A program made the translations under genes and the position numbers. A model generated the notes under the pieces. The model saw nothing but the letters and a program-made list of their open reading frames with translations, was not told where the DNA came from and ran no database searches. Below are positions 47,101-59,123 of a DNA stretch of 64,000 nucleotides, one piece after another. Within the stretch, counting starts at the first letter, position 1; every line of letters starts with the position of its first letter. The stretch comes from Takakia lepidozioides (lineage: Eukaryota; Streptophyta; Takakiopsida; Takakiales; Takakiaceae): positions 71,839,053 to 71,903,052 of the forward strand of contig CM060732.1 of NCBI GenBank assembly GCA_030704615.1. The letters are read 5' to 3'.

Positions 47101-47682
47101 TTTGTGCTTGTTCCTGTCAGACCCCTCATTCTCTTATGGCTTTGGTAGGTTGTTGTAACTTGTGCATGTTTACCCCTCAATTTAATTTGACTATGCCTGA
47201 TGTGTATCGCTAATTGGGAGGGGAGACCTCCCATCTGTCTTGGTCCGCATGTGTTTTGTGCGTGGAGCTATGATTTACATGAATGAAGAATAATCGGTTC
47301 ACGGCCTTGCCTGTGACCTTGGAATCCGCTAGGTGGTTCTTATTTTATGGATGACGCTCTTGAGGAACCGGTCTGAGACTCGAGGACGATGATAGACAGA
47401 GATAAACAGTCTTGTCGAAGGGCTGATGCATTGGAGCCGAACTGTTCGAATGAATTGGCTTCTATAGAAACTATGTTCAGTATTGGTTTGCGTCGAAGAC
47501 TATGGTTTTGGGTCCTATGGGATGAAGATGGTTGATTATTGCCCATAGCCAGGGACCTCAATGGCTGTACAAATTTGGTTTGGTGATGTTCTAATAAATT
47601 ACTCTGGACATTTTGGGACATATCTCGACGGGATGTCTTTCTATCTTACTATGTTCTAATCATAGATCGGGAGATCTCCCTT
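42377..47682. repeat. dispersed 16-bp palindrome family ACGGGAGRYCTCCCGT
   Basis: Copies (perfect or with few changes) start at 42377, 42801, 42827, about 42852, 42878, 43157, 43183, 43517, 44054, 44079, 44970, 45075, 46468, 46979, 47069, 47219 and 47667. Where clustered they keep a 25-26 bp step (42801/42827/42852/42878; 43157/43183; 44054/44079). A CCTC or CCTT stretch often follows. Two copies lie inside the open frame 44748-45413, where they encode TGGLP. I saw none elsewhere in the window. Possible roles: binding sites for a transposon protein, or small mobile palindromes. Confidence 0.85.
44488..46763 (+). pseudogene. FCP1/NIF-domain phosphatase-like gene remnant inside the transposon
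   Basis: The core lies at 45695-46452. RTLIILSVVGLLCYKPK aligns with the catalytic N-terminal strand of plant FCP1-homology (HAD) phosphatases; then FLELAFNHYHVGIWSCGV, FCFIWCRDTC, KDIVGLWEHFG, QMLLIDDEPTKAPRNPLNTG. The order matches the NIF domain. The nucleophile Asp (DxDx or DVNG) is replaced (SVVG). Two single-base frame changes occur near 45870 and 46072. A last exon may be about 46553-46763 (KSTSDKKKDK..., ending ATRSY). Upstream frames 44488-44928 and 44748-45413 (acidic, Ser-rich) and a basic stretch KKRRWKQNPRKYPE near 45460 may be earlier exons. Probably a captured, decayed gene; dead as an enzyme as it stands. Confidence 0.6.
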
Positions 47683-48378
47683 GCCTCAGTGGAGATGTCG
47701 AACTTAGGACAGCTGTCATAATTCTCATGTACTTGTGGAATGACGAAGTTTGGCATTTTTTTGTAGGCTAATATTATATTAGGGATGTGATCAGGGTATG
47801 GATTCTCTGGGAACAGCAATATTTACTAAACATCTACTACAATAAATTTAATAAAATCATTTAAATTTGTTTTTATATTGATTTTTTATTCAATTTAAAT
47901 AAATAAATAAATATGTTATTCCTAGACTTTGGAAAGTCTAGATTTACTTCAAATCCAGTTACGTGTCTACAAACTGTCCAATCCCAACGACGATCTTTCT
48001 GCGTCCATGTGTCATGATATTGCTCAATATCATCGACGGATTCGTTTCGTCCACGTCACAGCCGCTGGCAGTGGTTGGAATCACTATGTTGTTCAGTGGT
48101 TAGTTTACCACGGTGACGTGCGTCAGAGGTGTCTAGTTGACCACCGGTGACAGGTCAGCGTACAAGTGGACCTGGACGCTAGTGGCCGTAACCACTGTCT
48201 TGAACCACTGGTGACACGTTATGTCTTTAACCACTGGGACACGAAATCCACTCTTCTATAACACTTGTAGGCTCGGGGTGGTAAAGTGTCATTTCCCACT
48301 CAAAACCAGTGGTTCACATAGTGGTTATTCTGCGTTTTCCTTCTAGTGAATTAAATATGCACCATTGCAAAGATTCAC

Positions 48379-48484
48379 TTACCCATCTGTCATTTGTGAG
48401 AGGAGAGCATGCCGATGGATTATGTTCCCTTTGAAATTCACATGAAATTCCCAGCTCGTGGTAGCATGTAGGATTAAGTATAAG
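48379..48484. repeat. dispersed repeat, partner at 62390-62485
   Basis: TTACCCATCTGTCATTTGTG, then GAGAGGAGAGCATGC and GCTCGTGGTAG, match 62390-62485 closely with a small indel. It starts about 30 bp outside the right end of the CACTA-like element. Confidence 0.75.
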
Positions 48485-49780
48485 GAACTTTGTGATAAGA
48501 CCATTTCCTCCAAATCAAGTCCTGAATGGTAGTTATTCAAAGTTGCTCGAGATTGACAGACTCCACTGCTGAAAAACAATAATGCTGGAGAGTTAGGATT
48601 CACTCACAACCAAGAAGTACTCATCATGCAACAAAGCAAAGCAAGGGAGAGTATTTACCTTGTAAGTGCAATTTATACATAGACTCCCAAGTATTCGTGG
48701 GATAGATGACTTGCTGGAAAGATGAGTGCGAGGGTTCCATTACGTTAGACTTACTTGTTGTGATGATCGACAGGCAGGGAAGATGAAGAGATAGTGAAAG
48801 TACCTAGAAGAAATCCGTTCCGCAAGTCGAGATGTGAGGATATAGTGGGTGGTGCCGCCATGCATTCAGTAGGAAGGCGACCATTAACTTTTGAGTGATG
48901 AGAGCTCTTATCGAGACGTTACTCCTGACGAATCAATCTTACCACCCACTGTAAAGAAGATCAGATCAGGTACGAATCTTGTGGAGTGAAGCAGGCTCTT
49001 GCTCTCTAATATATCAAACTGTTGTTTTGCAAACTTAAGAGAAATTAGTACTCACTTCTTGGGCTATCGTACGAAACTTGAAATTGAATTCTACCACACG
49101 AGCTCGTCCTGACCAATCGCGTAAGGAGGGGTAATGCAGGAGAGACGGGGGGGGGGACTTCGGACCCAAGCCATAATGCTGCAGCTGTGGGAGATCCACA
49201 AATGCTGAGGTGCAGGGGTGGTCGGTCAAGTGGCAGGGATCCGAAGCCGCTAGCAAAACCTGAATGTGGGATTCTCGGCTGCCCAGTAGAACTCCAATGC
49301 AACTATTTTGCAATCACATGGACACCGAAGCACGACGCGAGTATTACCATATCACTTCTCAGTATGTTCTCAGTATATATGTCATTTGCTTTGATGTTGC
49401 TAGAACGCTAGAAAGTTAAGACTTCAAGTTGATGTTGCTCTTTATGAGCATCCAGCAAGGGATTTTCCGGTGACACAAGACTGTCTTGTGCACAAGTGAT
49501 CACGTTGACGACGTAGACGTGTGGGTTGATGTCACCCCTTACAGAGTTACAAAAGGGGACATTCGGTATTCGCAGGCATTAATTTGAGTCCCTGGGAAAG
49601 GTTCATTACGGTCTTTGTCCGGAAATTATTGTCCATTTTTCAAGCTGTTCAGGCAAGGCAATCTTGGAGAACACTAGGAATAATGTAAGAACTTAAGGCA
49701 CACGTGCAATCTCTGACATGTCGGTACGCCTGTTCCTGGCATGTCAAATCTTGCCCACCCTCTCTTTGACATAAAATTAA
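48485..49780. other. intergenic, no gene recognised
   Basis: No domain-bearing frame. A short G run is present near 49148-49156. Nothing else to report. Confidence 0.4.
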
Positions 49781-49890
49781 GGGAGTGTAATTCCACTCGG
49801 GGTTACATGGTGGGGAGTGTAACTCCACTCGGGGTTACACTAGGTTACATGGAAGGGAGTGTAACTCTACTCAGTGTAACCCGCGCTTGG
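49781..49890. repeat. three-unit tandem GGGAGTGTAACTCCACTCGG
   Basis: Units start at 49781, 49813 and 49855. Each contains GTGTAACTCC...GGGGTTACA, an imperfect inverted repeat. The array ends about 100 bp before the left edge of duplicated segment B. Confidence 0.75.
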
Positions 49891-50979
49891 TCTCCAAATT
49901 TGACTAAGCATAAAATGGGCTTAGAGGAGTTACACAAGGTGCAGGGTGACACTAGTTGGAAGTACAGAGACCCAGGGTTACACAAGCAACCCATCCGAAC
50001 CCGGGACCTAACTGCAAGGAGGTAAGTCAGGATGAGCAGCAAAAATTCACTTGCAATTTTGGTAAATCCATGATGGAATCATGTGAGGATATTTCTGATG
50101 CTTTCTTCAGATGGGTTTTGAAGGGCTCTGCCCGGGATTCTTCTCTAAACCAGAAGCAACAAAGGGTGGTTATTAGAGGGGGACCCGCTAAATCAGTGGC
50201 TTCCCTGTGGAAACAGCCGCCTTGGTAGAGCAGCCCGGGATTGGGATTGCATACCCCAAGATATGCCGGGTCACTGTCGCTCCCCATAGCCGGCCTCTCC
50301 ACCCTTCAACCAGGGTCCAACAAGGGTTGGGGGTGGGCAGCCCGGGCCCTTCATTTTGGCCGTTTAGGAATCAATGCCCATACTTTCTTAAGGTTCTGGT
50401 ATTATGGAATACTTTAGGGTTCCATATTAGGGTTCCATAAACCCTAAAAAGTATTACATACATACATATGGTATCCTTTCTGTGTCTCATCACACTGTCT
50501 GTGTTCCACTGCATCGCTGCGTGATGTGGGGCTCACCAGACTTCCAAGATGCCGGTTCTTCGAGCAAGACTGATGACTCTGGGCAGGACCTGATAGAATC
50601 TGAATTCGACTGTCCTTCCACATGCAGGTTTCAAGTGAACGTGAGTTGTGGGAGAAGTCTCGCAGGGAATTGGTGAATACGTTATGCGCCACTTATGCAT
50701 CTGAGGAATTCAAAGAGACCTGCAAGAACTATGTATACGACGGAGGAAATGTTGTATTCACATGTTGAGCTCTTGTTTCTGAGGACAAAAAATTACATGA
50801 GGTTGTCTTGCATGAAAATCAACTAGTGCGAGGGCCATCATTCAGGTGTGTGTGACTTGCTGCGTTTCTGACATTTGAACTTATCGATCGATAGTTTAGA
50901 TAGGACTTGATAGGGCTTTGATAGTTTTAGATAGGGCTTTTGAAATAAATTACACTTGCAATTGTGAAGGTGTAAGGGC

Positions 50980-51760
50980 CCAGATGCGCGACAGGTGGCA
51001 GGAAAGCAGGCGCACATCAGCTGCCAAAGAAGAAATCAATGTGACCCGATGGAGGCAACTAAACAGAATTTGGAGGCTAAGCAAAAGGTAGACTTCCCAT
51101 TTCACATCCGAGTTGGATGTGTCTGAGTCAAGCTACCTTCCCTGAAAGCACTGTGCACAGAAACTAGTTCAGGCATCCCAAACCTTCTTGCATGAGGGTA
51201 AGTCTAATGAAACACAATGTGAATTGTGCTCTTGGACAATGCTGGGTGTATAGCAGGGGCCAGCCTTGAGACGATGTGTGGAGGAGATTGTGTTTTCCTA
51301 TACTTCTTAAAGGCTGTTAGTATTAACAAAAGAACACTCCAGTGTGCTTTCAACTTATGTCCTGGCTTCTCGTGTAATGAACAGGCCCCAGGTTTGAATT
51401 TCTAAACTGAAAAAATGATCCTCCCTTTGAACACATGAGCTTTTTTAAATCAGAATGCATATTTTTTCAGGGTAGTAGAGACTCCCCAGTATGTAAGGAG
51501 GTTGGAACTGCGGGGTTGGCTTTGCTCTTACAGGTGACGAAGCACATGAATCACTTGCTTAAGGCCCCCTTCTGTGTGCATCCAAAAACTGGTAAGACTT
51601 AAACATAAGAGTGAGTGCATGCAGCAACATGGCTCTCCTATGTACATGCACAGCATGTAACTTAAAGCTGATGCTTGATCTTGCAGGTCGTGTGTGCGTG
51701 CCTATCGATCCACAAAATTGTGAAAGCTTTGACCCTACAGTTGTGCCCACCGTATCTCAG
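50980..51760 (+). pseudogene. DNA primase small subunit fragments, copy B
   Basis: Remnants collinear with copy A. 50980-51088 (MRDRWQESRRTSAAKEE, then INVTRWRQL) has one base missing in an A run, so its frame breaks. 51533-51591 gives VTKHMNHLLKAPFCVHPKTG. 51687-51760 gives GRVCVPIDPQNCESFDPTVV and PTVSQ before a GT donor, complete here but deleted in copy A. The KKVSLTG exon seen in copy A is absent. No functional primase can be encoded. Confidence 0.85.
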
Positions 51761-52243
51761 GTACAAAACAGAAAATATCAATCCCTTATGTATTCACTGA
51801 TACTCTTTTGCCTCACCTTGACATAAATGTTGAGAATGTTATGGAGCAAAAAGATGTTCGGCTTGAATCCACTTCTAATGATTGAGGTACGTGCCAGGCC
51901 CATCCATATTTCAGATACCCACTGTGTGTGTATAGAGCAGTTTATTCCTATATTTGTAGTGAGCAAGAGCCGACACCTATTTTCCATCAGAAGTCATCCA
52001 TTGATCATTTTCCGCTCAAACTGGGCGCGGGGTCAATGGCCACAAGGCTACAGCAAACAACGTCTTATTAGTACATTCTATTGAGATCATTGAAGGTAGC
52101 CGTCGTTGCATTCAGGCTTGGTGGGCAGCCAGCAAGCAGACCAATGTTCTCGACCAGAGCTATCATCACGTAAACTCCCTGAAACGGGGAGACTTATTCA
52201 ACCTTGTGGGCGTGCAGTTGCTTTCCCTCTGCCAAGCCTTTCA

Positions 52244-54236
52244 TCAAGTCCATGGAGAGCAGGGTAACGAAACACACTGGCCCGGATCATCGATGCACCC
52301 GCATTTGGCATACATGTCCATGAGGGTATTGTTCAGAATCACATCTGGTACAATTCCAGCTTTGGCAATGCAATCATGCACCTCTTTGCCCTTTTCCAGG
52401 GCTGCCAGGCTTGCACACGCACTGCACACGCACACACGTGATGTGGTCGGGCTTCATCCCTTCCGCCAACATTTGCTCACAGGTCTCCAAAGCGTCCATC
52501 CCACGCATACTCTGCAAGCATCATGTCCCACGACACCACATTTCGTTCAGCCATATTGTTGAACACTCTCTTCGCATCCTCCATGCTCCCTTATTTGGCA
52601 TACATGTCCACCAGGGCAGTGTTCAGGATGACATTTAGTACAATTGCAGCTTTGATGATGTCACCATGGACCTCTTTGCCCTTTTCCAGGGCTGCCAGGC
52701 TTGCACAAGCATTGCAAACGCACACAGACACGATGTGGTTGAGCTTCAACCCTTCCCCCATCATTTGCTCATAGGTCTCCAAAGCCTCCATCCCGCGCCG
52801 CTGCTATGCATATCCTGCAAGCACGGCGTTCCATGACACCAAATCTCGTTCAACCATACTGTTGAACACTCCCTTCACATCCTCGATGCTCCCAGATTTG
52901 GCATACCTGTCCACGAGGGCAGTGTTCAGAATGTCATTCGGTACAATTCCAGATTTGACGATGTCACCATAGACCTCTTTGCCCTTTTCCAGAGCTGCCA
53001 GGGCAGTGTTCAGAATGACATTTGGTACAATTCCAGCTTTGATGATGTCCCCATGCACCTCTTTGCCCTTTTCCAGGGCTGCCCGGCTTGCACAAGCATT
53101 GCAAATGCACACAAACGTGATTTTATCAACTGTGCCGCTGCAGCTGCGGCTTCCAGTTGACCATCTACCCATGCAGGTTTCTTGTAGCTATCCTTCCACA
53201 GGGAACCATAGGTAATCTGGAGCTTGAAATCCGGCCCTCTTGGATGAATCTGGACCCACACTCTATCCCTGCTCCTTCAGCTATCACTGCCTCTGCACAA
53301 ATCATGCATACATCCTTGCCTTGCTGCCAGCAGCTGACAATGACAGCCTACATTTGTTCTAGGCAACACCCAACGCAGCTTATCACACTAGTTCATATGC
53401 TGAATAGCGTCTGCTACTCTCTGTAATCGAACAGGCATTCACCTTTTTTCCTCGGTTGTTCCACCATTGACTGGGTCGGAAAAGTATTCATTCCACAGCT
53501 TCTCCTCGTCTCTGTTACCTGTTTCTGGATACTTTCGTGTTGTCAGATTGGCAGTATCATGTCAAAGTCAACTCAACCAGCTAACTTGCAGAAGTCAACA
53601 TGGGAATTTAGGGCCGATTCTGATAAGAGGGAAAAACAGGGTGAAATGTGTTGAAGAAGGTGCCTTGATTAGCAGTGCCTGATTTTATCAATTGTGCCGC
53701 TGCAGCTGTGGCTTCCAGTTGACCATCTACCCATGCAGGTTTCTTGTAGCTATCCGTCCACAGGGAATCATAGGTAAGCTTGAGCTTGAAATCCGGCCCT
53801 TTTGGATGAATCTGGACCCAAATTCTAGCCTGCTCCTTCAGCTATCCATGCCTCTGCACAAATCATGCATACGTCCTTGCTGCTAGCAGCTGACAATGAC
53901 AGCCTAGATTTCTTCTAGCAAACACCCCGACCATACTTATCACACTAGTTCCTATGCTGACTTGCGCTTCCAACAGGCATTCACCTTGTTGCCTCGATTG
54001 TTCCACCCTTGACTGCGGTCAGACAGAGATTGAAACACGGCCTGCTAAGACCAAGCTGACTCTCCCAAGAACCTTGTAAAAATCAGGAAGAATACCAAAT
54101 CATGATACTAACAGGAGCCAAGAGCCCACATTTTCAGGATGGACAAACTTCTTCACATCGTACATTAAGAAAAAGCCACACCTTGCGATTGCGGTTGTCC
54201 CACCATCGTGAAGGATCTTTAAAAAACTCATGCCAG
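52244..54236 (-). pseudogene. OSB/PDF-motif plus PPR pseudogene, copy B
   Basis: Minus strand, in order: WWDNR first half (54236-54179), a truncated one near 54020-53975, IHPKGPDFK second half (about 53830-53690), a further first half (about 53495-53430) with a one-base change against copy A, then the frame 53261-53010 with IHPRGPDFKLQITYGSLW and KKPAWVDGQLEAAAAAAQLI. Here a deletion of about 760 bp relative to copy A joins the PDF frame directly to a later PPR unit. PPR units ([55 protein letters not shown]) continue to about 52244, with stops between them. Confidence 0.8.
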
Positions 54237-55359
54237 CTCTGCTCCGTGCTCCAAGGTAGGGGTTTGTGCTCGAAAATCCAACAGCATCAACATTTTGACA
54301 AGGTCCTTTATGTGCTAGTGAGATTTCAACAACATTCATGCAAGTTGTTTTGGGCTCCATTGGGCTCTACACGGTGAGGAACAACGAACATGTCCAGACT
54401 TACACAGATGCTGACCCAGCTTATGTTTGCAGTCTGGAGATTGTAGAGTGGTCTCTGAAAACGACCAGGGAGGAAGTCGCTGAGCAGCCAGAGTCTTTTA
54501 CCCTGGGTCTTTTCTCACGTTCCAATATGTACCCCAAAGTCGTTCAAAATGTCAAAACCTGACCTAATTTTTCCTTTCAATTTGGAGGTACCTTGCCGAG
54601 ATGATGTTCCAGTTCCTCCATTTTGTTCAATAACGTCAGCTACACTCATTACAACATTTTGTTTTCAAAGGTACTTTGTGTTCCAAGTTTGTTGGCAGAG
54701 TTGATAACTGTCTCCTGCATTTCAACATCAATGCATACTTGGAGAAGACATCCTGGGGAAAAGGAGTACAGTACTTTCAGTTTTGCTTCCTTGACCCTCT
54801 TATACGAGTTTGTAAGGTGACATCACTACCCTCCAGATTTGAATGTCATGCACTTCCTCCCAGGTACTTTCTTGGCAAAATTTTCAAGGAGTTTATGCTT
54901 ATGCTTATGCTTATGTTTGATGCTTATGTATCAGCTTACACAGGTTTTAGTGTCTCTGTACCCTCTTTTGGGCGTCCCTTACTACCAACCCTTTTACGAA
55001 TTGTGATGTGAAATCTAGTTGGCATGGGAGGCTGAGTTGGTGTATTCTCACCAAGACAAGCTGCAAGAAGCAGAAGCGAGACCCAATTTCAGCTGGTAAA
55101 TGATAAAGATCAAGTTCTATGGAGTCTACATTCTTACTATTGAAGTACTTGAAGAAAGAGGAGATTGGGAGAAAGAGCAGGCAGTCTTCATATTTCCAAG
55201 AACTAAAACTTTCATTCCTCTAATCAGGCTACAGTTTCCTCCTTGTAATAGTAGTATTAGTAGCAGTAAGACTACTAGTGGTATTATCACAATACTAAAC
55301 TTCAGGGCTTTCCGAACTTGAAATCTTTGCAATTTTGCTTATTTCCCGTAGTGGGCATG

Positions 55360-57233
55360 GTCCGGGGGTGCAGGTGATGTGGCATTTCGAGTGGTGAATG
55401 CAATCCACAGGGCAGAGCAACGCAATCCTGGGAAAGGTTCGGCAGAGGATGAGAGCGTGTGGTTGTGTGTGACATCAACCCTGCCATGCTGGAGGTGGGC
55501 AAGGAGCGTGCCCGTGAACGAGTTTCTTTCCGTTGACCTGTTGCTCTGCTAAACAGGTTGACGTTTGTCACCTGATCGAGGCTTGGTAAGCCTTGGTAAG
55601 GACGTGTCCTTAAGTTAGTCTTATGATAATCTCGCTTGTTGCAGCCTTGTGGCATAGACCCTAGTGCCTAGGTTGCATGGATCAGAAAAGGGGGCTGGGG
55701 TGGGGTTGTACTTTCATAGACTTGTCGGTGTTGAGTAAGACTGTATCTATGGTTTGTGGGAAACAGGGCTGGGAGATGTGTTGTCACTGGTCTGGATGGA
55801 AGGGGATGCAGAGATGCTGAGCCTGAGTGACAATAGCATGGATGGCTACACAATTGCCTTTGGGAAATGTCAAACACATTGATCGTGCTTTAAATGGGGC
55901 CCACAGGCAAAGTTCCTTCCAGTTGCTAAGAGTTTTGTGGTTGCATAGGGCTATAGCTGAACATTGGAAGTTAGCTGCCTCTCTCTCTATTTTTACCCCC
56001 ACTTCTGTACTGGTCCCTGCACACCAGACGACATTGTACAGGCCACGCCAATGAGGACCTACTGAATGTATCTCTTGACACAGTACACCACATTGAAATG
56101 ATGTGGTCGTCCTTTATTTGATGAGTGATGAAATTTGAAGCTTCTGCCTCATGATAGCCTAAACAGAGACTGGGTTGGCAGGGTTTTGTGTCACGAGTGG
56201 AGAATGGTTCCTATGCCTGGAATTAAGCCATGTAGATATCCCTGGCTTCAGACAAGTGTGAGCATTTTCTACTTTGTTTCAGTTGCTTGAAGCACACCTG
56301 CTAAGAATTATGCTTATGAACTCCAGTGCAGATTTTCCCCTCTATCAACAAAGTCTTGGGGTCTTTCCCTTTGAAATTAAGAAAGTGTTAATGTTTGAGG
56401 GAAATTCTGGTTTTTGTGAAGCTTAGTCTGTCTCCCTGTGCTTATGCTTCCTTTTCTCTCTTCTCTTTCTCGTTTTTACTTCCTTCCAGCCTCAGGAAGT
56501 GCATTTGAATGATGAAGAAATTGCTGCAGGTATGACATGTATTCTTTCAAAATGTTATTCCAGCCATGGGTGAGCTAGTCTCAGGAGATCGAGCATCATA
56601 CCAATGTTTGGTGGAAAGTGTTCGCAAGTTTCCAGCCCAGGTAAGAATGTCGTTGTCAAGTATCCTTCTACTTAAAGATTGGGGCACTACCTTCAAGGGG
56701 AAGTGACTCTTCTTCACGTTTGCTTCAGCGGGAGTCTTCTCTCTCTCCACTGATCATGTCTCTCCACTGATCATGACTCCTTTCAAAAGATGATGGGTCT
56801 TGAAATGGATGTTAAGTTCTGTGTCAATTCCTCTCATATGATAATGTCGAGGTGTCATAGCTGACGCTTAACTCTCTGTGGCACCCATCGACCTGTAGTT
56901 TAGGGTACATTCTTTTCAAGGGTACGATAGGTACTTAGAAAATGCACTGCAGGATGCCAATTGCCGTAGCTTGCAAGCATATGCTTGTATGAAGCAAAGG
57001 TCTCCGGAAGCCAGGTAATAGAGTTATGCTGCTTTGGTGATGGTCATTGTGGGATGGTGAGTGGCACCTAAAGTGTAGCAGCTGCAGGTTTAGGAAAAGT
57101 TGTAGCTGATCTGGGGATGGTATGTCATGTGCAGGACAAGTTTGCATCCATGATAGCCTATGCAGGCTTCCAGGATGTGGAGTATGAGAACTTGGTCGGT
57201 GGCGTTGCCATCCACTCCGGTTTCAAACTCTAG
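55360..57233 (+). pseudogene. COQ5: COQ5 methyltransferase pseudogene, copy B
   Basis: Same exon remnants as copy A. The SAM motif I exon (about 55360-55555) has the same internal frameshift. The exon 55790-55906 reads [20 protein letters not shown], but the IRNVTHI region is shortened (GNVKHIDRAL). 56564-56640 holds [18 protein letters not shown]. 57135-57233 ends AIHSGFKL with a stop; the GGVV of copy A is GGV here. Confidence 0.87.
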
Positions 57234-57994
57234 GGCATGAGCACTTGCAGGCTCTGGTCGATACCTCGCATGTGGAAGTCAACCAACCCTCAAAGCTTCA
57301 GTGACTTCTTTCATAGTTCTCAATCACTGGAGAATGTTCCGTTAGAAATTCTATTTGGGAGAGCAAGATCCTTGAACCAATGGGTGATCCACTCCTCCCC
57401 TGTCATGGCAACTGCAACAGGCTTTCTTGGGGAGGGTTTAGGGCCGGTGGGTTGCGTTTGAATGCGATCTGGAGCATTATGGGCACCAAATGAGAAGATA
57501 CTCATTAACTCAGACTGATCATGCATAGGCCAATTGTACAAATGAGGGAGAGCCCACCTCGCCAGTAGGCTTTCCAGGGTTTTACAGTATAAGTTGTAGT
57601 GAAGTGAATTTCTTAGTTTTGCGAAATCTTGAACTTCTTTCTTCCAAGAGCAAGCTGTGTGATTAGTGAACTCATGGTTTGTGGCTTTGAAGTTACATTT
57701 AACATAACAAAATCACTGGTTGATCTTCCCACCCATGCCTCAATGAAAGTGGGTGTAATCCACCACACCCAAACATTTATTTAAACCCAAACTCTTTCTC
57801 TTCTCTCTTGACCTTGCGCATGCACTTTTTTGCATAATCCTTGGTACCTGTTGAGGTGTCTACAGACACCCATTGTGCCGGCAGTCTAGAACACTCCCCC
57901 AGGAACATCCAAAACTAGTTCCAAATCACAGAGGCATGCCGCCCTCAGAGCAGTTGATGTCTGTGTGCCTCACAGGCTTGCCAATGTTATGAAC

Positions 57995-59009
57995 TCATGC
58001 AAGTAGGTAATCTACGCTTTACACACAGCAGTATAATGTAAAAATTTCTGACACGTGGCAGCTTGCTGTGGTGGTTATGTTTCCTGCCAGTTGGCACACC
58101 TTGATTACCAGTGAGCAAAGTCATACCAAAGCCACGAAACCCTAATAAATCAGGCCAAAACCCGAGAGAAGGACGATTATGAGCAAATGCATGGGGGCAG
58201 GCAGGTTGGATTTGAAGGCCGCAGGACTGTAGAGGGCGGGTTGAGTCAGGGTAGGTGTGACTTGGTGGTGCTCGCATTTTGTGATAATTGATGCACCCTG
58301 GAGTTTGGTAGATTTGAAAGGTAAGGCGAGAGAGGTGCGATTAGTTATTTTTCGGCGGGGATTTTGCTTCTGAGACATCCCATTTGTGGTAATTCCTCGT
58401 ACTTCTGGATTTCCTGGCATGAGGTACGATTGATAATGGGTAAGCTGTTTGAAGAGGAGTGTTTTTCCGAAGCTTATGATGTATGCTGGATTTGATGTAG
58501 AAGAGACCAACAGCTGCTCTATTTCCCTCTTTGCAGAATCTGGAACAGAATTGGAGGAGATGAGAGGAAAAACAGAGGAGCTGGAAAAGCGACAGTATAG
58601 AGGTGTTTAGGTTGCGGCGTATTGGTGGAGATAGGTTTTCAAAGAGGGTGGTACACATGAGACACATTGATGGGATCCACGTATCAGCATGGGCCATAGA
58701 GAAGAGACAGAATTGCGCGAAAAGGTGAGAGACGATGGGGCCCTTTTTTGATCGCCTGCCGGCGAGGGCTTCAGCATGACGTCCAGCACCTTTTCCTCAG
58801 GTAATGTCTGACGTTTATTCTTCTGGTTCAGCAGTGAGTTCTAGGCTTCGGTGGAACTTATAATCGCACAGGGTAACCTTTTGCAATGGTGCAGATTTTC
58901 CTCGGCTGGATGAATGAACCACTCCACAGTAGCGAGAGAAATTCTATGGTAGTCGCACCAATGTATAACTCGAGGGAGAGAATGTACTCATAAGGTGTTG
59001 GTTGCCATA
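57995..59009. other. intergenic, no gene recognised
   Basis: Several overlapping short frames on the minus strand have no domain features. Nothing supported. Confidence 0.4.
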
Positions 59010-59036
59010 TGTGTGTGTGTGAGAGAGAGAGAGAGC

Positions 59037-59123
<87 letters not shown>

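Larger units (their letters stand above)
39834..48348. mobile_element. CACTA-like DNA transposon carrying a gene remnant
   Basis: The right end, read inward on the minus strand, is CACTAGAAGGAAAACGCAG followed by AATAACCACT (48348 leftwards). The left end reads GACTAGAAAGAATGCGCAAA followed by AATAACCACT (from 39834). Similarity between the ends continues about 170 bp, with repeated AACCACT/AGTGGTT words typical of CACTA subterminal repeats. The left terminal C is mutated. The flanking triplets cgt and aat do not match, so a 3-bp target duplication is not supported; the ends could belong to two related copies. The interior holds a nested hAT-like element, a degenerate tandem array, the palindrome family and an FCP1-like gene remnant. 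No transposase is recognised inside, so it would depend on an autonomous relative. Confidence 0.65.
49989..57994 (+). repeat. segmental duplication, copy B (partner 20088-30449)
   Basis: Same-orientation partner of copy A, about 2.3 kb shorter through several internal deletions. The match starts at CGAACCCGGGACC and ends at CTTGCCAATGTT. It keeps the COQ5 and primase remnants, a reduced OSB/PPR pseudogene and the minus-strand frame 50302-50027 (GVCNPNPGLLYQGGCFHREA) conserved with copy A. Confidence 0.9.
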
